Source: Helicobacteraceae bacterium
Lineage (GTDB): Bacteria > Campylobacterota > Campylobacteria > Campylobacterales > Sulfurimonadaceae
Direction: 5' to 3'
DNA: 62,342 bases
NCBI GenBank assembly: GCA_026988515.1
Contig: JALSLA010000018.1
Location: 1-62,342 of the forward strand
Positions within the stretch are counted from its first letter, which is position 1. Each line of letters begins with the position of its first letter. Shown here in pieces: positions 35,291-46,061 of this stretch. A program made the translations under genes and the position numbers. The notes below the pieces were generated by a model. The model was not told where the DNA came from, did no database searches, and saw only the letters and a list, made by a program, of their open reading frames with translations.

Positions 35291-35360
35291 TGCGCGTTTA
35301 ATAGTCCATTGTTTTAGCGGCTATCATTCTACTGGAAAAAATTTATAAAGGAATTCAAGT

Positions 35361-35735
35361 ATGCCTACAATCAATCAATTGATTCGTAAAGAGCGTAAAA
35401 AAGTGGTGAAAAAATCGAAATCACCTGCGCTTGTTAACTGCCCACAACGTCGTGGTGTTTGTACTCGTGTGTACACAACAACACCTAAAAAACCCAACTC
35501 GGCTCTCCGTAAAGTTGCTAAAGTTCGTTTGACATCAGGTTTTGAAGTTATCTCCTATATCGGTGGTGAAGGGCACAACCTTCAGGAGCACTCCATTGTT
35601 CTGGTCCGTGGCGGTCGTATTAAAGATCTACCGGGTGTGAAGTATCATATTGTTCGTGGTGCGCTCGATACTGCCGGTGTTGCAAATCGTATGGTAGCAC
35701 GTTCTAAATACGGAACAAAAAAGCCTAAAAAATAG
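35361..35735 (+). CDS. rpsL: 30S ribosomal protein S12
   Basis: 124 residues, starting [15 protein letters not shown]12 monitors codon-anticodon pairing in the A site. The lysine positions linked to streptomycin response are wild type ([11 protein letters not shown] and [15 protein letters not shown]). GGAATTCAAGT is the ribosome-binding site. First gene of rpsL-rpsG-fusA. Confidence 0.97.
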   Translation: MPTINQLIRKERKKVVKKSKSPALVNCPQRRGVCTRVYTTTPKKPNSALRKVAKVRLTSGFEVISYIGGEGHNLQEHSIVLVRGGRIKDLPGVKYHIVRGALDTAGVANRMVARSKYGTKKPKK

Positions 35736-35788
35736 AGAATGAATAGTACAGAAGTCATTGAGACTTTTGAGTAAATTATTATAATTGA

Positions 35789-36271
<483 letters not shown>

Positions 36272-36283
36272 TTAGGAAATATT

Positions 36284-38374
36284 ATGGCAAGAACGCATAA
36301 ATTAGAAGATGTAAGAAACATTGGTATCGCTGCACACATTGATGCAGGTAAAACAACAACAACGGAGCGAATTTTATTCTATACGGGTGTTGAGCATAAA
36401 ATTGGTGAGGTTCATGACGGTGCAGCGACTATGGACTGGATGGAACAGGAGCAAGAGCGCGGTATTACCATTACGTCTGCGGCAACTACCTGTGAGTGGG
36501 CCGGTAAGCAGATCAATATTATTGATACTCCGGGTCACGTGGACTTTACGATTGAAGTAGAGCGTTCCATGCGTGTCCTTGACGGTGCCGTCTCGGTGTT
36601 TTGTGCCGTCGGTGGCGTGCAGCCGCAATCGGAGACAGTATGGCGTCAGCGTAACCGTTATGGTGTTCCTTCTATTGTTTTTGTCAATAAAATGGATCGT
36701 ACCGGTGCTGATTTTTACGAAGTCGAAAATCAGATTCGTGATCGTTTAAAAGGAAATCCTCTTCCTATTCAACTGCCTATCGGTGCAGAAGAGAATTTTC
36801 AGGGCGTGATTGATCTGGTGAAAATGAAAGCGATTGTGTGGGATCAGGATGCGGCAATGGGTTCAAATTACCACGTTGAAGAGATTCCGTCAGACCTTCA
36901 GGAGAAAGCAGAAGAGTATCGTGAAAAGATGATTGAAGAGATCTCTTCTGTTGACGGTAATGAGGCATTAATGGAAAAATTCTTGGAAGGTGAAGAGCTT
37001 TCCGAAGAGGAGATTGTTGCGGGTATTAAAGCGGCAACCATTGGCATGCACATTGTTCCGATGACTTGCGGCACGGCGTTTAAAAACAAGGGGGTTCAGA
37101 CACTTTTGGATGCCGTTGTTGCCTATATGCCGGCACCGACGGAGTGTGCCAATATTCGCGGTACGAAGATGGACGACGAGACCAAAGAGGTGGTGGTAGA
37201 ATCTACCGATGAGGGTCCGTTTGCCTCATTGGCATTTAAAATTATGACCGATCCGTTTGTCGGTCAATTGACGTTTATTCGTGTCTATCGCGGTAAACTT
37301 GATTCGGGATCGTATGTTCATAACTCAACAAAAGATAAAAAAGAGCGTATCGGTCGTATTATGAAAATGCATGCAATTAAGCGTGAAGAGGTTAAAACTA
37401 TCTATGCCGGTGAGATCGGTGCCGTGGTCGGTCTTAAAAATACGACAACAGGAGATACACTGTGTGACAGTTCTGATTTGGTAGTTCTTGAACGCATGGA
37501 TTTCCCGGATCCGGTTATTTCGGTTGCTGTAGAGCCAAAAACCAAAGCCGATCAGGAAAAGATGGGTATTGCCCTTGGAAAGCTTGCTGCAGAAGATCCG
37601 TCATTTCGTGTACATACTGACGAAGAGACGGGTCAGACCATTATTTCGGGAATGGGTGAACTGCACCTTGAGATCTTGGTTGATCGTATGTTCCGTGAGT
37701 TTAAAGTTGAAGCAGAAGTGGGCGCACCTCAGGTTTCATACCGCGAAACCATCAAAAAAGAGGTTTCCAAAGAGTACAAATATGCAAAACAATCGGGTGG
37801 TCGCGGACAGTTTGGTCATGTATTCTTGACCATTAAACCGGGTGATGCGGGCACGGGCTTTGTGTTCCATAACAACATTAAAGGCGGGGTAATTCCTAAA
37901 GAGTTTATTCCTGCGGTTGAAAAAGGGTGTGCAGAAGCCATGCAAACCGGTGTTTTAGCAGGCTATCCGATTGAAGATATTGACGTGACGCTTTATGACG
38001 GTTCATTTCATGATGTTGACTCAAATGAAATGGCGTTTAAATTAGCGGCATCTATGGGATTTAAAGCAGGTTGTCGTGAAGCTGATCCGGCAATTTTGGA
38101 GCCACTTATGAAAGTTGAGGTTGAAGTTCCTGAAGAGTACATGGGTGATGTTATCGGTGACTTGAACCGTCGACGGGGTCAGGTGAACTCTATGAGTGAT
38201 CGTTCCGGTAATAAAATTGTTGATGCTTTCGTACCGCTTGCCGAGATGTTCGGTTACTCAACCGATCTTCGCTCTGCAACACAGGGGCGTGCTACGTACT
38301 CAATGGAATTTGACCATTACGAAGAGGTACCGCGTAACGTTGCTGAAGAGATAATTAAGAAGCGTAACGGCTAA
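36284..38374 (+). CDS. fusA: Elongation factor G
   Basis: 696 residues. EF-G drives translocation of tRNA and mRNA using GTP. G1 [14 protein letters not shown] (about 17-30), G3 [10 protein letters not shown]4 NKMDR. Full length, with domains II-V after about residue 290 (SGRGQFGHV-like [16 protein letters not shown] in domain IV). It ends the rpsL operon and is followed by a strong hairpin. Confidence 0.97.
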   Translation: MARTHKLEDVRNIGIAAHIDAGKTTTTERILFYTGVEHKIGEVHDGAATMDWMEQEQERGITITSAATTCEWAGKQINIIDTPGHVDFTIEVERSMRVLDGAVSVFCAVGGVQPQSETVWRQRNRYGVPSIVFVNKMDRTGADFYEVENQIRDRLKGNPLPIQLPIGAEENFQGVIDLVKMKAIVWDQDAAMGSNYHVEEIPSDLQEKAEEYREKMIEEISSVDGNEALMEKFLEGEELSEEEIVAGIKAATIGMHIVPMTCGTAFKNKGVQTLLDAVVAYMPAPTECANIRGTKMDDETKEVVVESTDEGPFASLAFKIMTDPFVGQLTFIRVYRGKLDSGSYVHNSTKDKKERIGRIMKMHAIKREEVKTIYAGEIGAVVGLKNTTTGDTLCDSSDLVVLERMDFPDPVISVAVEPKTKADQEKMGIALGKLAAEDPSFRVHTDEETGQTIISGMGELHLEILVDRMFREFKVEAEVGAPQVSYRETIKKEVSKEYKYAKQSGGRGQFGHVFLTIKPGDAGTGFVFHNNIKGGVIPKEFIPAVEKGCAEAMQTGVLAGYPIEDIDVTLYDGSFHDVDSNEMAFKLAASMGFKAGCREADPAILEPLMKVEVEVPEEYMGDVIGDLNRRRGQVNSMSDRSGNKIVDAFVPLAEMFGYSTDLRSATQGRATYSMEFDHYEEVPRNVAEEIIKKRNG

Positions 38375-38376
38375 TG

Positions 38377-38400
38377 TATTCTCCCCTTGAGGGGAGAATA
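38377..38400 (+). terminator. Hairpin after fusA
   Basis: TATTCTCCCC (38377-38386) and GGGGAGAATA (38391-38400) form a perfect 10-base stem with a TTGA loop, 3 bases after the fusA stop. The bases downstream are AT-rich (TAATTTATAT) rather than a pure T run. It probably ends the operon. Confidence 0.75.
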
Positions 38401-38432
38401 TAATTTATATGTAAATTTCTTCTGTAGACTTT

Positions 38433-38660
38433 CTAATTTTTCTTAAAAATCTTCATAACCAAGCTACCGATAATACGGATCACTAGAATGGCTATATAAG
38501 CTATTGTCGTATACAAAAAAGGGTGTGCAAAATTCGCACGACTCTGCATAATGTCAAAACGTGCCAACGGATTGCTTAGTATATCGGGGTGCATAGCGAG
38601 TGTAAGTATTATCAATAACATACCGTAAATAATAAATTCTGTTTTAATTCGAGCTATCAT
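38433..38660 (-). CDS. Small membrane protein of unknown function
   Basis: 75 residues with two hydrophobic helices (about 8-22 and 50-70) and a basic C-terminus (KIFKKN). It starts with ATG after the end of the transferase gene, 15 bases downstream of it on the same strand, and so is probably co-transcribed. I do not recognise the family. The pattern of two helices with short polar ends suits an inner-membrane protein. Confidence 0.6.
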   Translation of the reverse strand: MIARIKTEFIIYGMLLIILTLAMHPDILSNPLARFDIMQSRANFAHPFLYTTIAYIAILVIRIIGSLVMKIFKKN

Positions 38661-38675
38661 AGGCGGATTGTACCA

Positions 38676-39404
38676 TTATGTATCTAACAGAACCCATAAA
38701 GGATGATTGTACTCTGAAGGTCTGCCTTGCAGTGTTAAGTAGGGTTTATAGCGGTTTTTGTAGTTAAGACTTTGACACGCTTCGACATAGTAACCCAGAT
38801 AGATCCAAGAGAGTTGACGCTCTTGAGCCAGTTCAAGTTGTTTTAAGATGGTATAGGTACCCAGGGAGTATGAGGTATAGTCGGGATCATAATAGAAGTA
38901 GATAGATGAAATGCCTTCAGGGAGAATATCGATCAAATCAACGCCAATGAGTTTTGTATTGTCATAGTAAAGTATTTCATATCCAAAATCATTGTAGCCG
39001 TGAACAAAAGAGGCGTAGTAGCCGTTGGCACTGACACCATGATTTTCCCATTGACGTTTCTGCTCCATATAGTCATGATATTTTTTAAACAGTTGAAGAT
39101 GTTCTTGGGTCATGGACGGGGTTTGCATACGGGAACTAAAGTGTGCCGCTTTTTTTAAGATACGGCGCTGAGATTTTGTAAAACTGAAGTTGGCAACATC
39201 AATTTTAATGCTTTCACAGGCACTGCATTCCTGACAGATAGGGCGAAAAAACATATTACCAAAACGTCGCCAGCCACGCTCTATGAGAGCAGCACACTGT
39301 TCCGTGGAGCACTGCTCAATAATTTTGTAGTGGGTTGTCTGGGACTGGTTGGGGAGATAGGCACACATCTCATCGAGTGCGCACTCTTTTAACAGACTGT
39401 TCAT
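38676..39404 (-). CDS. bpt: Aspartate/glutamate leucyl(arginyl)-tRNA-protein transferase
   Basis: 242 residues. The family attaches leucine (Bpt) or arginine (Ate) from tRNA to the N-terminus of acidic proteins, marking them for ClpAP-type breakdown by the N-degron route. RWRRFGNMFFRPICQECSACESIKID-like and FTKSQRRILKK segments, and the C-terminal GYYVEACQSLNYKNRYKPYL, are typical. The cysteine motif CQECSAC is conserved. Whether it uses Leu or Arg cannot be read from the sequence; bacterial members of this size are usually Bpt. Confidence 0.9.
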   Translation of the reverse strand: MNSLLKECALDEMCAYLPNQSQTTHYKIIEQCSTEQCAALIERGWRRFGNMFFRPICQECSACESIKIDVANFSFTKSQRRILKKAAHFSSRMQTPSMTQEHLQLFKKYHDYMEQKRQWENHGVSANGYYASFVHGYNDFGYEILYYDNTKLIGVDLIDILPEGISSIYFYYDPDYTSYSLGTYTILKQLELAQERQLSWIYLGYYVEACQSLNYKNRYKPYLTLQGRPSEYNHPLWVLLDT

Positions 39405-39453
39405 AGGGTGAATTATGGCATAATTATGGTTAGAATAATGTTTAGGTTTTAAG

Positions 39454-39786
39454 ATGAAAGCATGGTTTTATGAGAATTACATTGCAGTAATGCGATTGAT
39501 CGGCACATTGTTACTGCTTGGCGGCGCGGCACTCTTTTTTTGGGGTAATACTACCAATGCAACCGTGAGTAGCGAAGTACAACGTGCCGCTGAACGGGTG
39601 GCACGCATGGAGGCACGTCTGCAGGATAGCGCACATGTGCCATCCGTGCCTAAGGTTGATTATGCCAAAGCCTATAGTGAACATACGAAGACGCAAACAC
39701 GCCTGATGCTAATACTGATGATACTTTTAGGTGCTTTTTTTGTAGCCTACAGCTTTGTCACAAAGAGACGCAGCCCCGACGATTAG
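39454..39786 (+). CDS. Two-helix membrane protein of unknown function
   Basis: 110 residues. Hydrophobic segments at about 12-30 and 84-101 flank a 50-residue polar part rich in A, R and E ([20 protein letters not shown]), likely a short coiled coil in the periplasm. I do not recognise a family. It is divergent from the transferase gene and its stop overlaps the stop of prfB on the other strand. The start follows a modest TAAG stretch. Confidence 0.6.
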   Translation: MKAWFYENYIAVMRLIGTLLLLGGAALFFWGNTTNATVSSEVQRAAERVARMEARLQDSAHVPSVPKVDYAKAYSEHTKTQTRLMLILMILLGAFFVAYSFVTKRRSPDD

Positions 39787-40892
39787 CTTCGGCTTTGAGC
39801 AATCAACACTCCCTCAATGAGTTGGTCGATATCACCGTCTAAAATAGCGTTGACATTAGAGAGTGGGATATTTGAACGCGTATCTTTAACCTGCTGATAA
39901 GGCTGCATGACATAAGAGCGGATTTGATGTCCCCAGCCGATATCACTCTTTTCAATACCGGCTTCTTCCGCTTTCTGCTCTTCAAGTCGTAACTCATAGA
40001 GACGGGACTTTAACATTTTCATGGCAGTGGCTTTGTTTTTATGCTGAGAGCGGTCGTTTTGGCACTGAACGACAATGCCGGTTTCAATATGGGTAATACG
40101 GATGGCGGATTCGGTTTTGTTAACATGCTGTCCTCCCGCACCTGAAGCGCGGTAGGTGTCAATGCGAATATCTTTGTCTTCAATGACAATATCAATGTCA
40201 TCATCGACTTCGGGAGAGACCATGACCGAAGTAAAGGAAGTATGGCGTTTGGCATTCGAATCGAACGGGCTGATGCGTACGAGACGGTGAATGCCGTTTT
40301 CAACTTTTAAATAGCCGTAGACGTTGTCGCCCTTAATAAGAATACTCGCATCTTTAATGCCCGCCTCGTCACCGCTTTGATAGTCGAGTGTTTCCACATG
40401 AAAATCGTGGCGTTCTGCCCACCGTTTATACATGCGCAGCAGCATCAGTGCCCAATCTTGACTCTCAGTACCTCCAGCACCGGGATGGATAGAGACAATA
40501 GCATTCTTGCTGTCGTTCTCGCCGCTAAGTAAGACGGCAATTTCCATACTCTCAACAAGACTTTCTAACGTTTTGGCATCATCAAACAGTGATGCAATGG
40601 TCTCTTCGTCATGCTCCTCTTGGGCCATCATGTAAAATTCTTCAGCTTCTAAAAGAGCATTGGCGGTACGGTGGTACTTGTCGAGTTTACGCTCAAGCTG
40701 TGTTTTCTCTTTTTGAATCGCTGCGGCGTATGCGGCATCATTCCAAAAATTCTGATCGTTTTCTAAGGTTTCAATGTCACTCAGACGTGCTGTGAGGGCT
40801 TCGGGTTGAATGACTCCGGTGATATTTTCCATTTTGTTGGTTAATGTCTTTAAGAGCTCGGAATATTCATAATGGTCCACAATTGTCTCCAA
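39783..40892 (-). CDS. prfB: Peptide chain release factor 2
   Basis: 369 residues. RF2 releases peptides at UGA and UAA. The codon-reading SPF is at 208-210 (VRISPFD) and the catalytic GGQ at 253-255 ([10 protein letters not shown]). The frame is continuous, so there is no programmed +1 frameshift as in E. coli and many other bacteria. The autoregulatory loop is therefore absent. It is divergent from panC, and the two promoters overlap. Confidence 0.96.
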   Translation of the reverse strand: METIVDHYEYSELLKTLTNKMENITGVIQPEALTARLSDIETLENDQNFWNDAAYAAAIQKEKTQLERKLDKYHRTANALLEAEEFYMMAQEEHDEETIASLFDDAKTLESLVESMEIAVLLSGENDSKNAIVSIHPGAGGTESQDWALMLLRMYKRWAERHDFHVETLDYQSGDEAGIKDASILIKGDNVYGYLKVENGIHRLVRISPFDSNAKRHTSFTSVMVSPEVDDDIDIVIEDKDIRIDTYRASGAGGQHVNKTESAIRITHIETGIVVQCQNDRSQHKNKATAMKMLKSRLYELRLEEQKAEEAGIEKSDIGWGHQIRSYVMQPYQQVKDTRSNIPLSNVNAILDGDIDQLIEGVLIAQSRS

Positions 40893-40898
40893 ATAATA

Positions 40899-40914
40899 TA
40901 TAATAGCGATTATA
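40899..40914. promoter_or_regulatory. Overlapping face-to-face -10 elements of panC and prfB
   Basis: TATAAT-AGCG-ATTATA is a palindrome that contains a consensus -10 on each strand. The plus copy (40899-40904) is 29 bases before panC; the minus copy (40914-40909) is 17 before prfB. The two polymerases could not bind at the same time. Confidence 0.55.
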
Positions 40915-40933
40915 TTCTATAGAGGCTTAAAAT

Positions 40934-41755
40934 ATGAAAGTTTTTCGTGACCCTATCGCCCTGCAGCAGGAGCTTCGGGGTTTACAAGGAAGTATTGGGT
41001 TTGTCCCGACTATGGGGGCACTGCATTTAGGACATCGCACCCTGATAGAGGAGGCGCGAGGGGGCAATGATATTGTGGTTGTTTCAATCTTTGTGAATCC
41101 GACGCAGTTTTTAGAAGGAGAAGATTTACAGAGCTATCCTCGTAAAGAAGAGGCGGACCGGCGTATTTGCGAATTAAGCGGTGTCGATTATCTTTTTTAC
41201 CCAAATGCGGAAGTCATGTACGGGCATGATGAGATGTATATAGCTGCACCGGATGTACGTGCTTATGTGCTTGAAGGGTTGTCACGTCCGGGACACTTTG
41301 ACGGGGTATTGACTGTTGTGCTTAAACTCTTTCACATTGTCAGGCCTACGCATGCCTACTTTGGTAAAAAAGATGCGCAACAGTTGGCACTTATTGAGCA
41401 GATGGTAGAGAACTTTTTTTTACATGTACGTATTGTCCCGGTCGATACCGTTCGTGAAAGCGACGGACTGGCTCTAAGCAGCCGCAATGTTTACTTAAGC
41501 AGCGAGGAACGTCAGGAGGCGCTTAAAATTTCATATGCCCTTAAATGTGCAACGAAAATGATAGCAAAATCGGTATTGAATACGGCAACAATTACACAAG
41601 AGATGGAGCATGTTTTGGTACCGCTGGATGTGGAGTATATTGCTTTTGTCAACAGAGATTTTCACCATATTGAGCAGGTTGAACTTGGTAATACTGTTAT
41701 TTTAATTGCTGCTCGCGTCGGTACGACACGGCTTATCGATAATTTATTCGTGTAA
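40934..41755 (+). CDS. panC: Pantothenate synthetase
   Basis: 273 residues. It joins pantoate and beta-alanine using [20 protein letters not shown] (25-41) holds the nucleotide-binding Hx[20 protein letters not shown] and [11 protein letters not shown] are family motifs. Full length. panD, which supplies beta-alanine, is at 8355. An internal TTTTTACATGTA copy is read as LHVR. Confidence 0.96.
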   Translation: MKVFRDPIALQQELRGLQGSIGFVPTMGALHLGHRTLIEEARGGNDIVVVSIFVNPTQFLEGEDLQSYPRKEEADRRICELSGVDYLFYPNAEVMYGHDEMYIAAPDVRAYVLEGLSRPGHFDGVLTVVLKLFHIVRPTHAYFGKKDAQQLALIEQMVENFFLHVRIVPVDTVRESDGLALSSRNVYLSSEERQEALKISYALKCATKMIAKSVLNTATITQEMEHVLVPLDVEYIAFVNRDFHHIEQVELGNTVILIAARVGTTRLIDNLFV

Positions 41756-41805
41756 TGCACTATAAAAATATGTAGAATCACCGATATTTCGTAAACTACA
41801 ACAAA

Positions 41806-42915
41806 GTGAAGAGAATGTTGAAAATCAATGGGTTACATGTAATTTTATTGTGGTTGGCGATGACCCTTGCCCTTCAGGCAAGTACGAATGATGTCCGTAC
41901 GCTGGTGTGGTCACAACTGAGTGCGCAACAGAAGCAGTACGATTGGGTTGAACTCAAGAACAATGAACGTTTGAGTGGGTATTTTACCTACTATTACAAT
42001 GATATTGTGACGTTCAAAAGCAAAAAACTCGGATTGCTCAAGCTTAAAATCCGAGATATTCGACAGTTTGTATCGAGCCGACCGGCGAGTTTTAATATTG
42101 AAAATCTTGCCGTTTTGTACGGGAAGTTTATTTTTCAAAATGAGAAAATGACCATTTATACGCATGAAGGCAATATCACCATCGGTTACGATCAGATTGT
42201 TTCCATTTATCACGGAGAGGCTAAAGAGAGCAACTACTGGAATATTAAAATCGGTTTCAATACCAATATACGCGGCGGTAACAGCAAACAGTTTGATTAC
42301 GGTGCGAGTGTTGATATGACGCGGCGGACGGCAAAATCACGTTTTTTATTGAACTATATCGGTAATATTGCCAATGTCAGTGATGCGAAAACTTCTGAAA
42401 GCCATAGCGCTACCAGCTCGTTTGACTACTTTAAAACTCGTCACTTCTTTTTACGACCGTTAAGTTTTAGTTTTTATCGAGACCCGTTTCAAAATATCAG
42501 TTCGCGACTGAGTTACGGTGTGGGTGCGGGGTATGATATTATTCGTAATGCGATCACGACATGGAGTATTACCGGAGGCCCGGGGTATCAATATACGCGA
42601 TTTACGACATCTTTAGAGGATGAGAGTGACTATGATGAGACCTTCTCGCTCATTCTTGATACTCTCTATACGACCCGCTTGATTCATAATATCGGTTTCA
42701 CGTTCGGTTACAAACTCTCTTTTCTCGACCAGGAATCAGGAAGTTATACGCACCATATGATAACCAAGTTTGTCAATGCCATTAACAAAAATTTTGATAT
42801 CGGTGTATCGTTGGTGTGGGATCGCATCGAGAGCCCTTCGGCCGATTCGGACGGAGTGGTGCCCAATAAAGATGATTACCGTATGATGCTGAGCATCGGG
42901 TATAAGTATAACTGA
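41806..42915 (+). CDS. DUF481-type outer-membrane protein
   Basis: About 369 residues with a signal peptide (LHVILLWLAMTLALQAS, ending near 27). The first 110 mature residues contain a beta domain with DWVELKNNERLSGYF; the rest (NIKIGFNTNIRGGNSKQFDYGASVDM to the final MMLSIGYKYN) alternates in beta-barrel fashion and ends in an aromatic-rich strand. DUF481 proteins (YdiY-like) sit in the outer membrane; function unknown. Start is GTG 41806 or ATG 41815. It converges with the PBP gene, with a 3-base gap. Confidence 0.78.
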   Translation: MKRMLKINGLHVILLWLAMTLALQASTNDVRTLVWSQLSAQQKQYDWVELKNNERLSGYFTYYYNDIVTFKSKKLGLLKLKIRDIRQFVSSRPASFNIENLAVLYGKFIFQNEKMTIYTHEGNITIGYDQIVSIYHGEAKESNYWNIKIGFNTNIRGGNSKQFDYGASVDMTRRTAKSRFLLNYIGNIANVSDAKTSESHSATSSFDYFKTRHFFLRPLSFSFYRDPFQNISSRLSYGVGAGYDIIRNAITTWSITGGPGYQYTRFTTSLEDESDYDETFSLILDTLYTTRLIHNIGFTFGYKLSFLDQESGSYTHHMITKFVNAINKNFDIGVSLVWDRIESPSADSDGVVPNKDDYRMMLSIGYKYN

Positions 42916-42918
42916 CAA

Positions 42919-44697
42919 TTACTCATTATTGTTATGACGGTCATGTGTTTTTTTAGGAATCAGATACTCTTCATTGATCATGGTATCGATAATTTTTTTA
43001 AAAGTCGGTACGGCAGTCTGTGAGGCAAAATAGACTTTTTTGGGGTCAAAGACGGTAACACCGATTGTATAACGATGATCTTCATCGTTGGCAAAACCGA
43101 TAAATGAGGTGTTGTAACGATTAATATAGCGTCCGCCTTTGGCGATGTGTGCGGTTCCTGTTTTTCCGCCGATTTCAAGCCCGGGAGTGATGGTTTTTTT
43201 ACCGGTTCCTTCATTAACGGTTTTAATGAGAATTTTTTTCATTATGTGAGCCGTTGAGGTAGAAATAACCAGTCGCTCTTCATCATTTTCAATGGGAATA
43301 ATCGTGCCAAGCTCATCAATGAGTGCTTCGGCAACACGGGGTGAGACTTCAATACCGTTGTTGTTAAAGGCATTGTAAGCCTTTACAAGTTGCATAAGAT
43401 TGGCACGCATACCGTAGCCGTATGCCGCAGTGGCTTTGTATATAGAGGCATCAAGCTGTTTCATGGAAGGGATGGATCCTTTTTTCTCGTAAGGCAAGTC
43501 AATACCGCTTTTTTGCGTTAGGCCAAAAGCAACCAAGCCGTCATGAAACTCAAAGCCTTTGAGTTTTTGTGCCAATTTGGCAATACCGATATTGGAGGAG
43601 TGTACAATGATGTTTTCGGCACTGAGCCAGTCATATTTGTGTTCATCGGTAATGACTTTGCGTCCGAGTTTATAGCGCCCGTTATGGCAAAAAACGAGAT
43701 CATAAGGGTTGATGCGCTGCAGTTCGAGCAAGAGTGAGAGCGTAATGGGCTTTAAGACCGATCCCGGTTCAAAACTGTATTCAATGGGATTGGTATTTAA
43801 TGACGGGTAATCACGCTTTCGGATGGCTTTGGGGTAGAACTGGTTGGAGCTTGCCAACGAGATGATTTTACCGCTGTCGCTTTGCATGACTACGGCAATA
43901 ATCTCTTGCGCATCGAGTGTTTTTCGCATCTGTTTGAGCACGCGTTCAATACGTACTTGCAATGTAAGCGGAATATTCAGTTTTACATCAAGACCGTCAA
44001 TTTCACGCTTGGTAAAACTTTTTTTATTAAGAATCATATAGCCGTTGACATCCCGCGGGGCTCTTTGTGAGCCGTTTTGAATGGGGTTGAGCTCTTCTTC
44101 ATACTGCTTTTCAAGACCTTTAATGCCGTGAATTCGAGTATAGCCTTCAACCTCCATTTTTCGGGGATAACCAATGAGAGGGGTGAGAACCTTACCGTAG
44201 GGATATTCACGGGTCTCTCCGCTTTCAATAATATTGAGTCCGTGCAAAATGGTACGTCCCTCACTGTTTTCATATTCAACAAAGACCCTAAGACGGCGCA
44301 GCTCAAAGGCAAGCGTTTTCAAATATTGTGCACTTTTAGGATCAATCAGATAACTGAGGACAACTGTCCCTTTGCGAGAGTTGAGTTTTTTGCGAATACT
44401 TTCTTGCGGGACACCGCTGTAGATACTAAAGAGCTGTATAAACAACTCTTTTTTGTTGGGATCAATATTTCGAGTATTGACGGTGGCTTTGTAGAGCTTT
44501 CGTGTTGTAGCAATGTGAAAACCGTCTTGTGAAATAATATTGCCGCGTTGCGCTTTGGTTGATTCCGATGTGTATTTCGAAGGCAGGTGCCGATCCCGAA
44601 CGGCGGTATAGAACATGACACTTAAAAAGATGATAAAACCGATAATAATTAAAAGAAATAAGGTAACGATTTTTTTGGATCGGTTTGTATTAATCAT
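42919..44697 (-). CDS. ftsI: Division penicillin-binding protein (class B transpeptidase)
   Basis: 592 residues. One N-terminal membrane helix (about 10-30), a pedestal domain (about 45-240), and a transpeptidase domain: S313-x-x-K316 (EPGSVLKP), SSN at 367-369 and KTG at 512-514. It crosslinks peptidoglycan at the septum. Synteny with ftsW and flgBC-fliE matches the Helicobacter locus where this gene is called pbp2/ftsI. A role in elongation cannot be excluded from sequence alone. Confidence 0.9.
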   Translation of the reverse strand: MINTNRSKKIVTLFLLIIIGFIIFLSVMFYTAVRDRHLPSKYTSESTKAQRGNIISQDGFHIATTRKLYKATVNTRNIDPNKKELFIQLFSIYSGVPQESIRKKLNSRKGTVVLSYLIDPKSAQYLKTLAFELRRLRVFVEYENSEGRTILHGLNIIESGETREYPYGKVLTPLIGYPRKMEVEGYTRIHGIKGLEKQYEEELNPIQNGSQRAPRDVNGYMILNKKSFTKREIDGLDVKLNIPLTLQVRIERVLKQMRKTLDAQEIIAVVMQSDSGKIISLASSNQFYPKAIRKRDYPSLNTNPIEYSFEPGSVLKPITLSLLLELQRINPYDLVFCHNGRYKLGRKVITDEHKYDWLSAENIIVHSSNIGIAKLAQKLKGFEFHDGLVAFGLTQKSGIDLPYEKKGSIPSMKQLDASIYKATAAYGYGMRANLMQLVKAYNAFNNNGIEVSPRVAEALIDELGTIIPIENDEERLVISTSTAHIMKKILIKTVNEGTGKKTITPGLEIGGKTGTAHIAKGGRYINRYNTSFIGFANDEDHRYTIGVTVFDPKKVYFASQTAVPTFKKIIDTMINEEYLIPKKTHDRHNNNE

Positions 44698-44773
44698 TCG
44701 TACTCTTAAGTGAAAAAATGTGACAGGATTGTACCCAGAGTTAGGTTATACGAACGTTAGGGCACGCAACTTT

Positions 44774-45079
44774 TTAGAGCTGTGTTCGTGTAATCTCTTT
44801 ATAGGCGCTAAGTGCTTTGTTGCGTACTTCGAGCATTAGCTTCATGCTGGTTTCGGCTTTGCTGATGGAAAGGGCAGCTTGATGCAGGTCTTTAACCTGT
44901 CCGGTTGCCATATCTGCCATAGATTTTTCAGCACTTTTTTGTGCGGCATTGACATCTTCTATGGCGCTTTTAAGCTGATCGGCAAAGTTGACATCAGCAG
45001 TTTTTTTTGGTGATGCCGAGACCCCTTTTTGAAGGAGTTCGGCAGTTGAAAGCGATGCAATATTATTAATATTTGCCAT
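44774..45079 (-). CDS. fliE: Flagellar hook-basal body protein FliE
   Basis: 101 residues. FliE joins the MS ring to the rod. The C-terminal LHQAALSISKAETSMKLMLEVRNKALSAYKEI is the family signature. Third gene of flgB-flgC-fliE, 15 bases after flgC. It has its own ribosome-binding site (GGAGTTATTGC). Confidence 0.95.
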   Translation of the reverse strand: MANINNIASLSTAELLQKGVSASPKKTADVNFADQLKSAIEDVNAAQKSAEKSMADMATGQVKDLHQAALSISKAETSMKLMLEVRNKALSAYKEITRTQL

Positions 45080-45094
45080 GCAATAACTCCTCTA

Positions 45095-45586
45095 CTATTG
45101 TAACAGCGTCAAGGCGCTGTTTGCCATGTTTTTGGCACTTTCAAATGCCGCAACGTTTGCTTGGTATGAGCGGGTTGCTTCCACTAAATCGGCCATTTCG
45201 ACAACCGGATTAATATTGGGGTACGCCACATATCCCGAGGCATCGGCATCGGGGTGTGACGGCTCATATTTCATTTTGGGTTGACGATCGTCTTGGACAA
45301 TTTTGTCAACAATGACACTCATTATAGCAGGATTTACACTGTTATTGAAGTCTCCTTCGCGCAGGGGATCACTGTAGCCAAGAGATTGCGTTGTTTCATT
45401 TAAGGCGCGGTTGAGCAGCGTATCGAAATTTTGTGCTTTAAAAACCACCTCTTTGCGACGGTAGGGACCGCCTTCATCCGTACGGGTTGTGTGGGCATTG
45501 GCAATATTGGCGCTAATGGTGTTAACACGGACACGTTGTGCCGAGAGCCCGTAACCGCTGATATCAAAACTGTTTAAAAAAGCCAT
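45095..45586 (-). CDS. flgC: Flagellar basal-body rod protein FlgC
   Basis: 163 residues. A proximal rod subunit. The N-terminal FDISGYGLSAQRVRVNTISANIANAHTTRT and the C-terminal NPVVEMADLVEATRSYQANVAAFESAKNM helices, which pair in the rod, are both present. It lies 9 bases after flgB. It has no signal peptide, as it is exported by the flagellar type III system. Confidence 0.96.
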   Translation of the reverse strand: MAFLNSFDISGYGLSAQRVRVNTISANIANAHTTRTDEGGPYRRKEVVFKAQNFDTLLNRALNETTQSLGYSDPLREGDFNNSVNPAIMSVIVDKIVQDDRQPKMKYEPSHPDADASGYVAYPNINPVVEMADLVEATRSYQANVAAFESAKNMANSALTLLQ

Positions 45587-45595
45587 GGTAATTTC

Positions 45596-46024
45596 CTAAA
45601 GTTTTTGTGATGCTTCAATAACACTTTTAAAAGTAGCCCCGCTCTTTTTAATGGAGGCTATGAGTGCATTAAACATGACTGAGTTTTTCGACATTTCAGA
45701 CGTTTCAACATCGAGATCGACACTGTTGCCGTCATTGCGTGCCATATGACCGTCACGAAAAAAGAGTGTCGCCGTGCCGGAGTGGGTTGCTCGTGGTGTA
45801 TGCAGATGCGAAGCATCGGTGGTTGCCAGTTCAAGTGTTTTCTCTTTGGCGGCAAACATGGCCGCTTTTTTCTCGGCGAGCATGTGTTCAAAGTCAATGT
45901 CACGAGGACGGTAAAAGGGCGTGTCGGCATTGGCAATGTTTGAGGCAATTAGATCTTGACGCTGTGCACGATAGTTCAGCGCTTCTTTCATCAACTCATG
46001 TGCTTGCGAAATAACAATGCCCAT
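45596..46024 (-). CDS. flgB: Flagellar basal-body rod protein FlgB
   Basis: 142 residues. Proximal rod subunit with N-terminal LMKEALNYRAQRQDLIASNIANADTPFYRPRDIDFE and a C-terminal helix (NSVMFNALIASIKKSGATFKSVIEA). First gene of flgB-flgC-fliE. AAGGAGAATGC gives a strong ribosome-binding site. A sigma-54-type promoter lies 38-53 bases before the ATG. Confidence 0.96.
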   Translation of the reverse strand: MGIVISQAHELMKEALNYRAQRQDLIASNIANADTPFYRPRDIDFEHMLAEKKAAMFAAKEKTLELATTDASHLHTPRATHSGTATLFFRDGHMARNDGNSVDLDVETSEMSKNSVMFNALIASIKKSGATFKSVIEASQKL

Positions 46025-46061
46025 TGCATTCTCCTTGAAATTTACATGTTAATGTAATACA

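Noticed and set aside
39783-40892. Programmed frameshift in prfB
   Set aside because: The frame is continuous from ATG to stop with all RF2 domains; no in-frame TGA is skipped.
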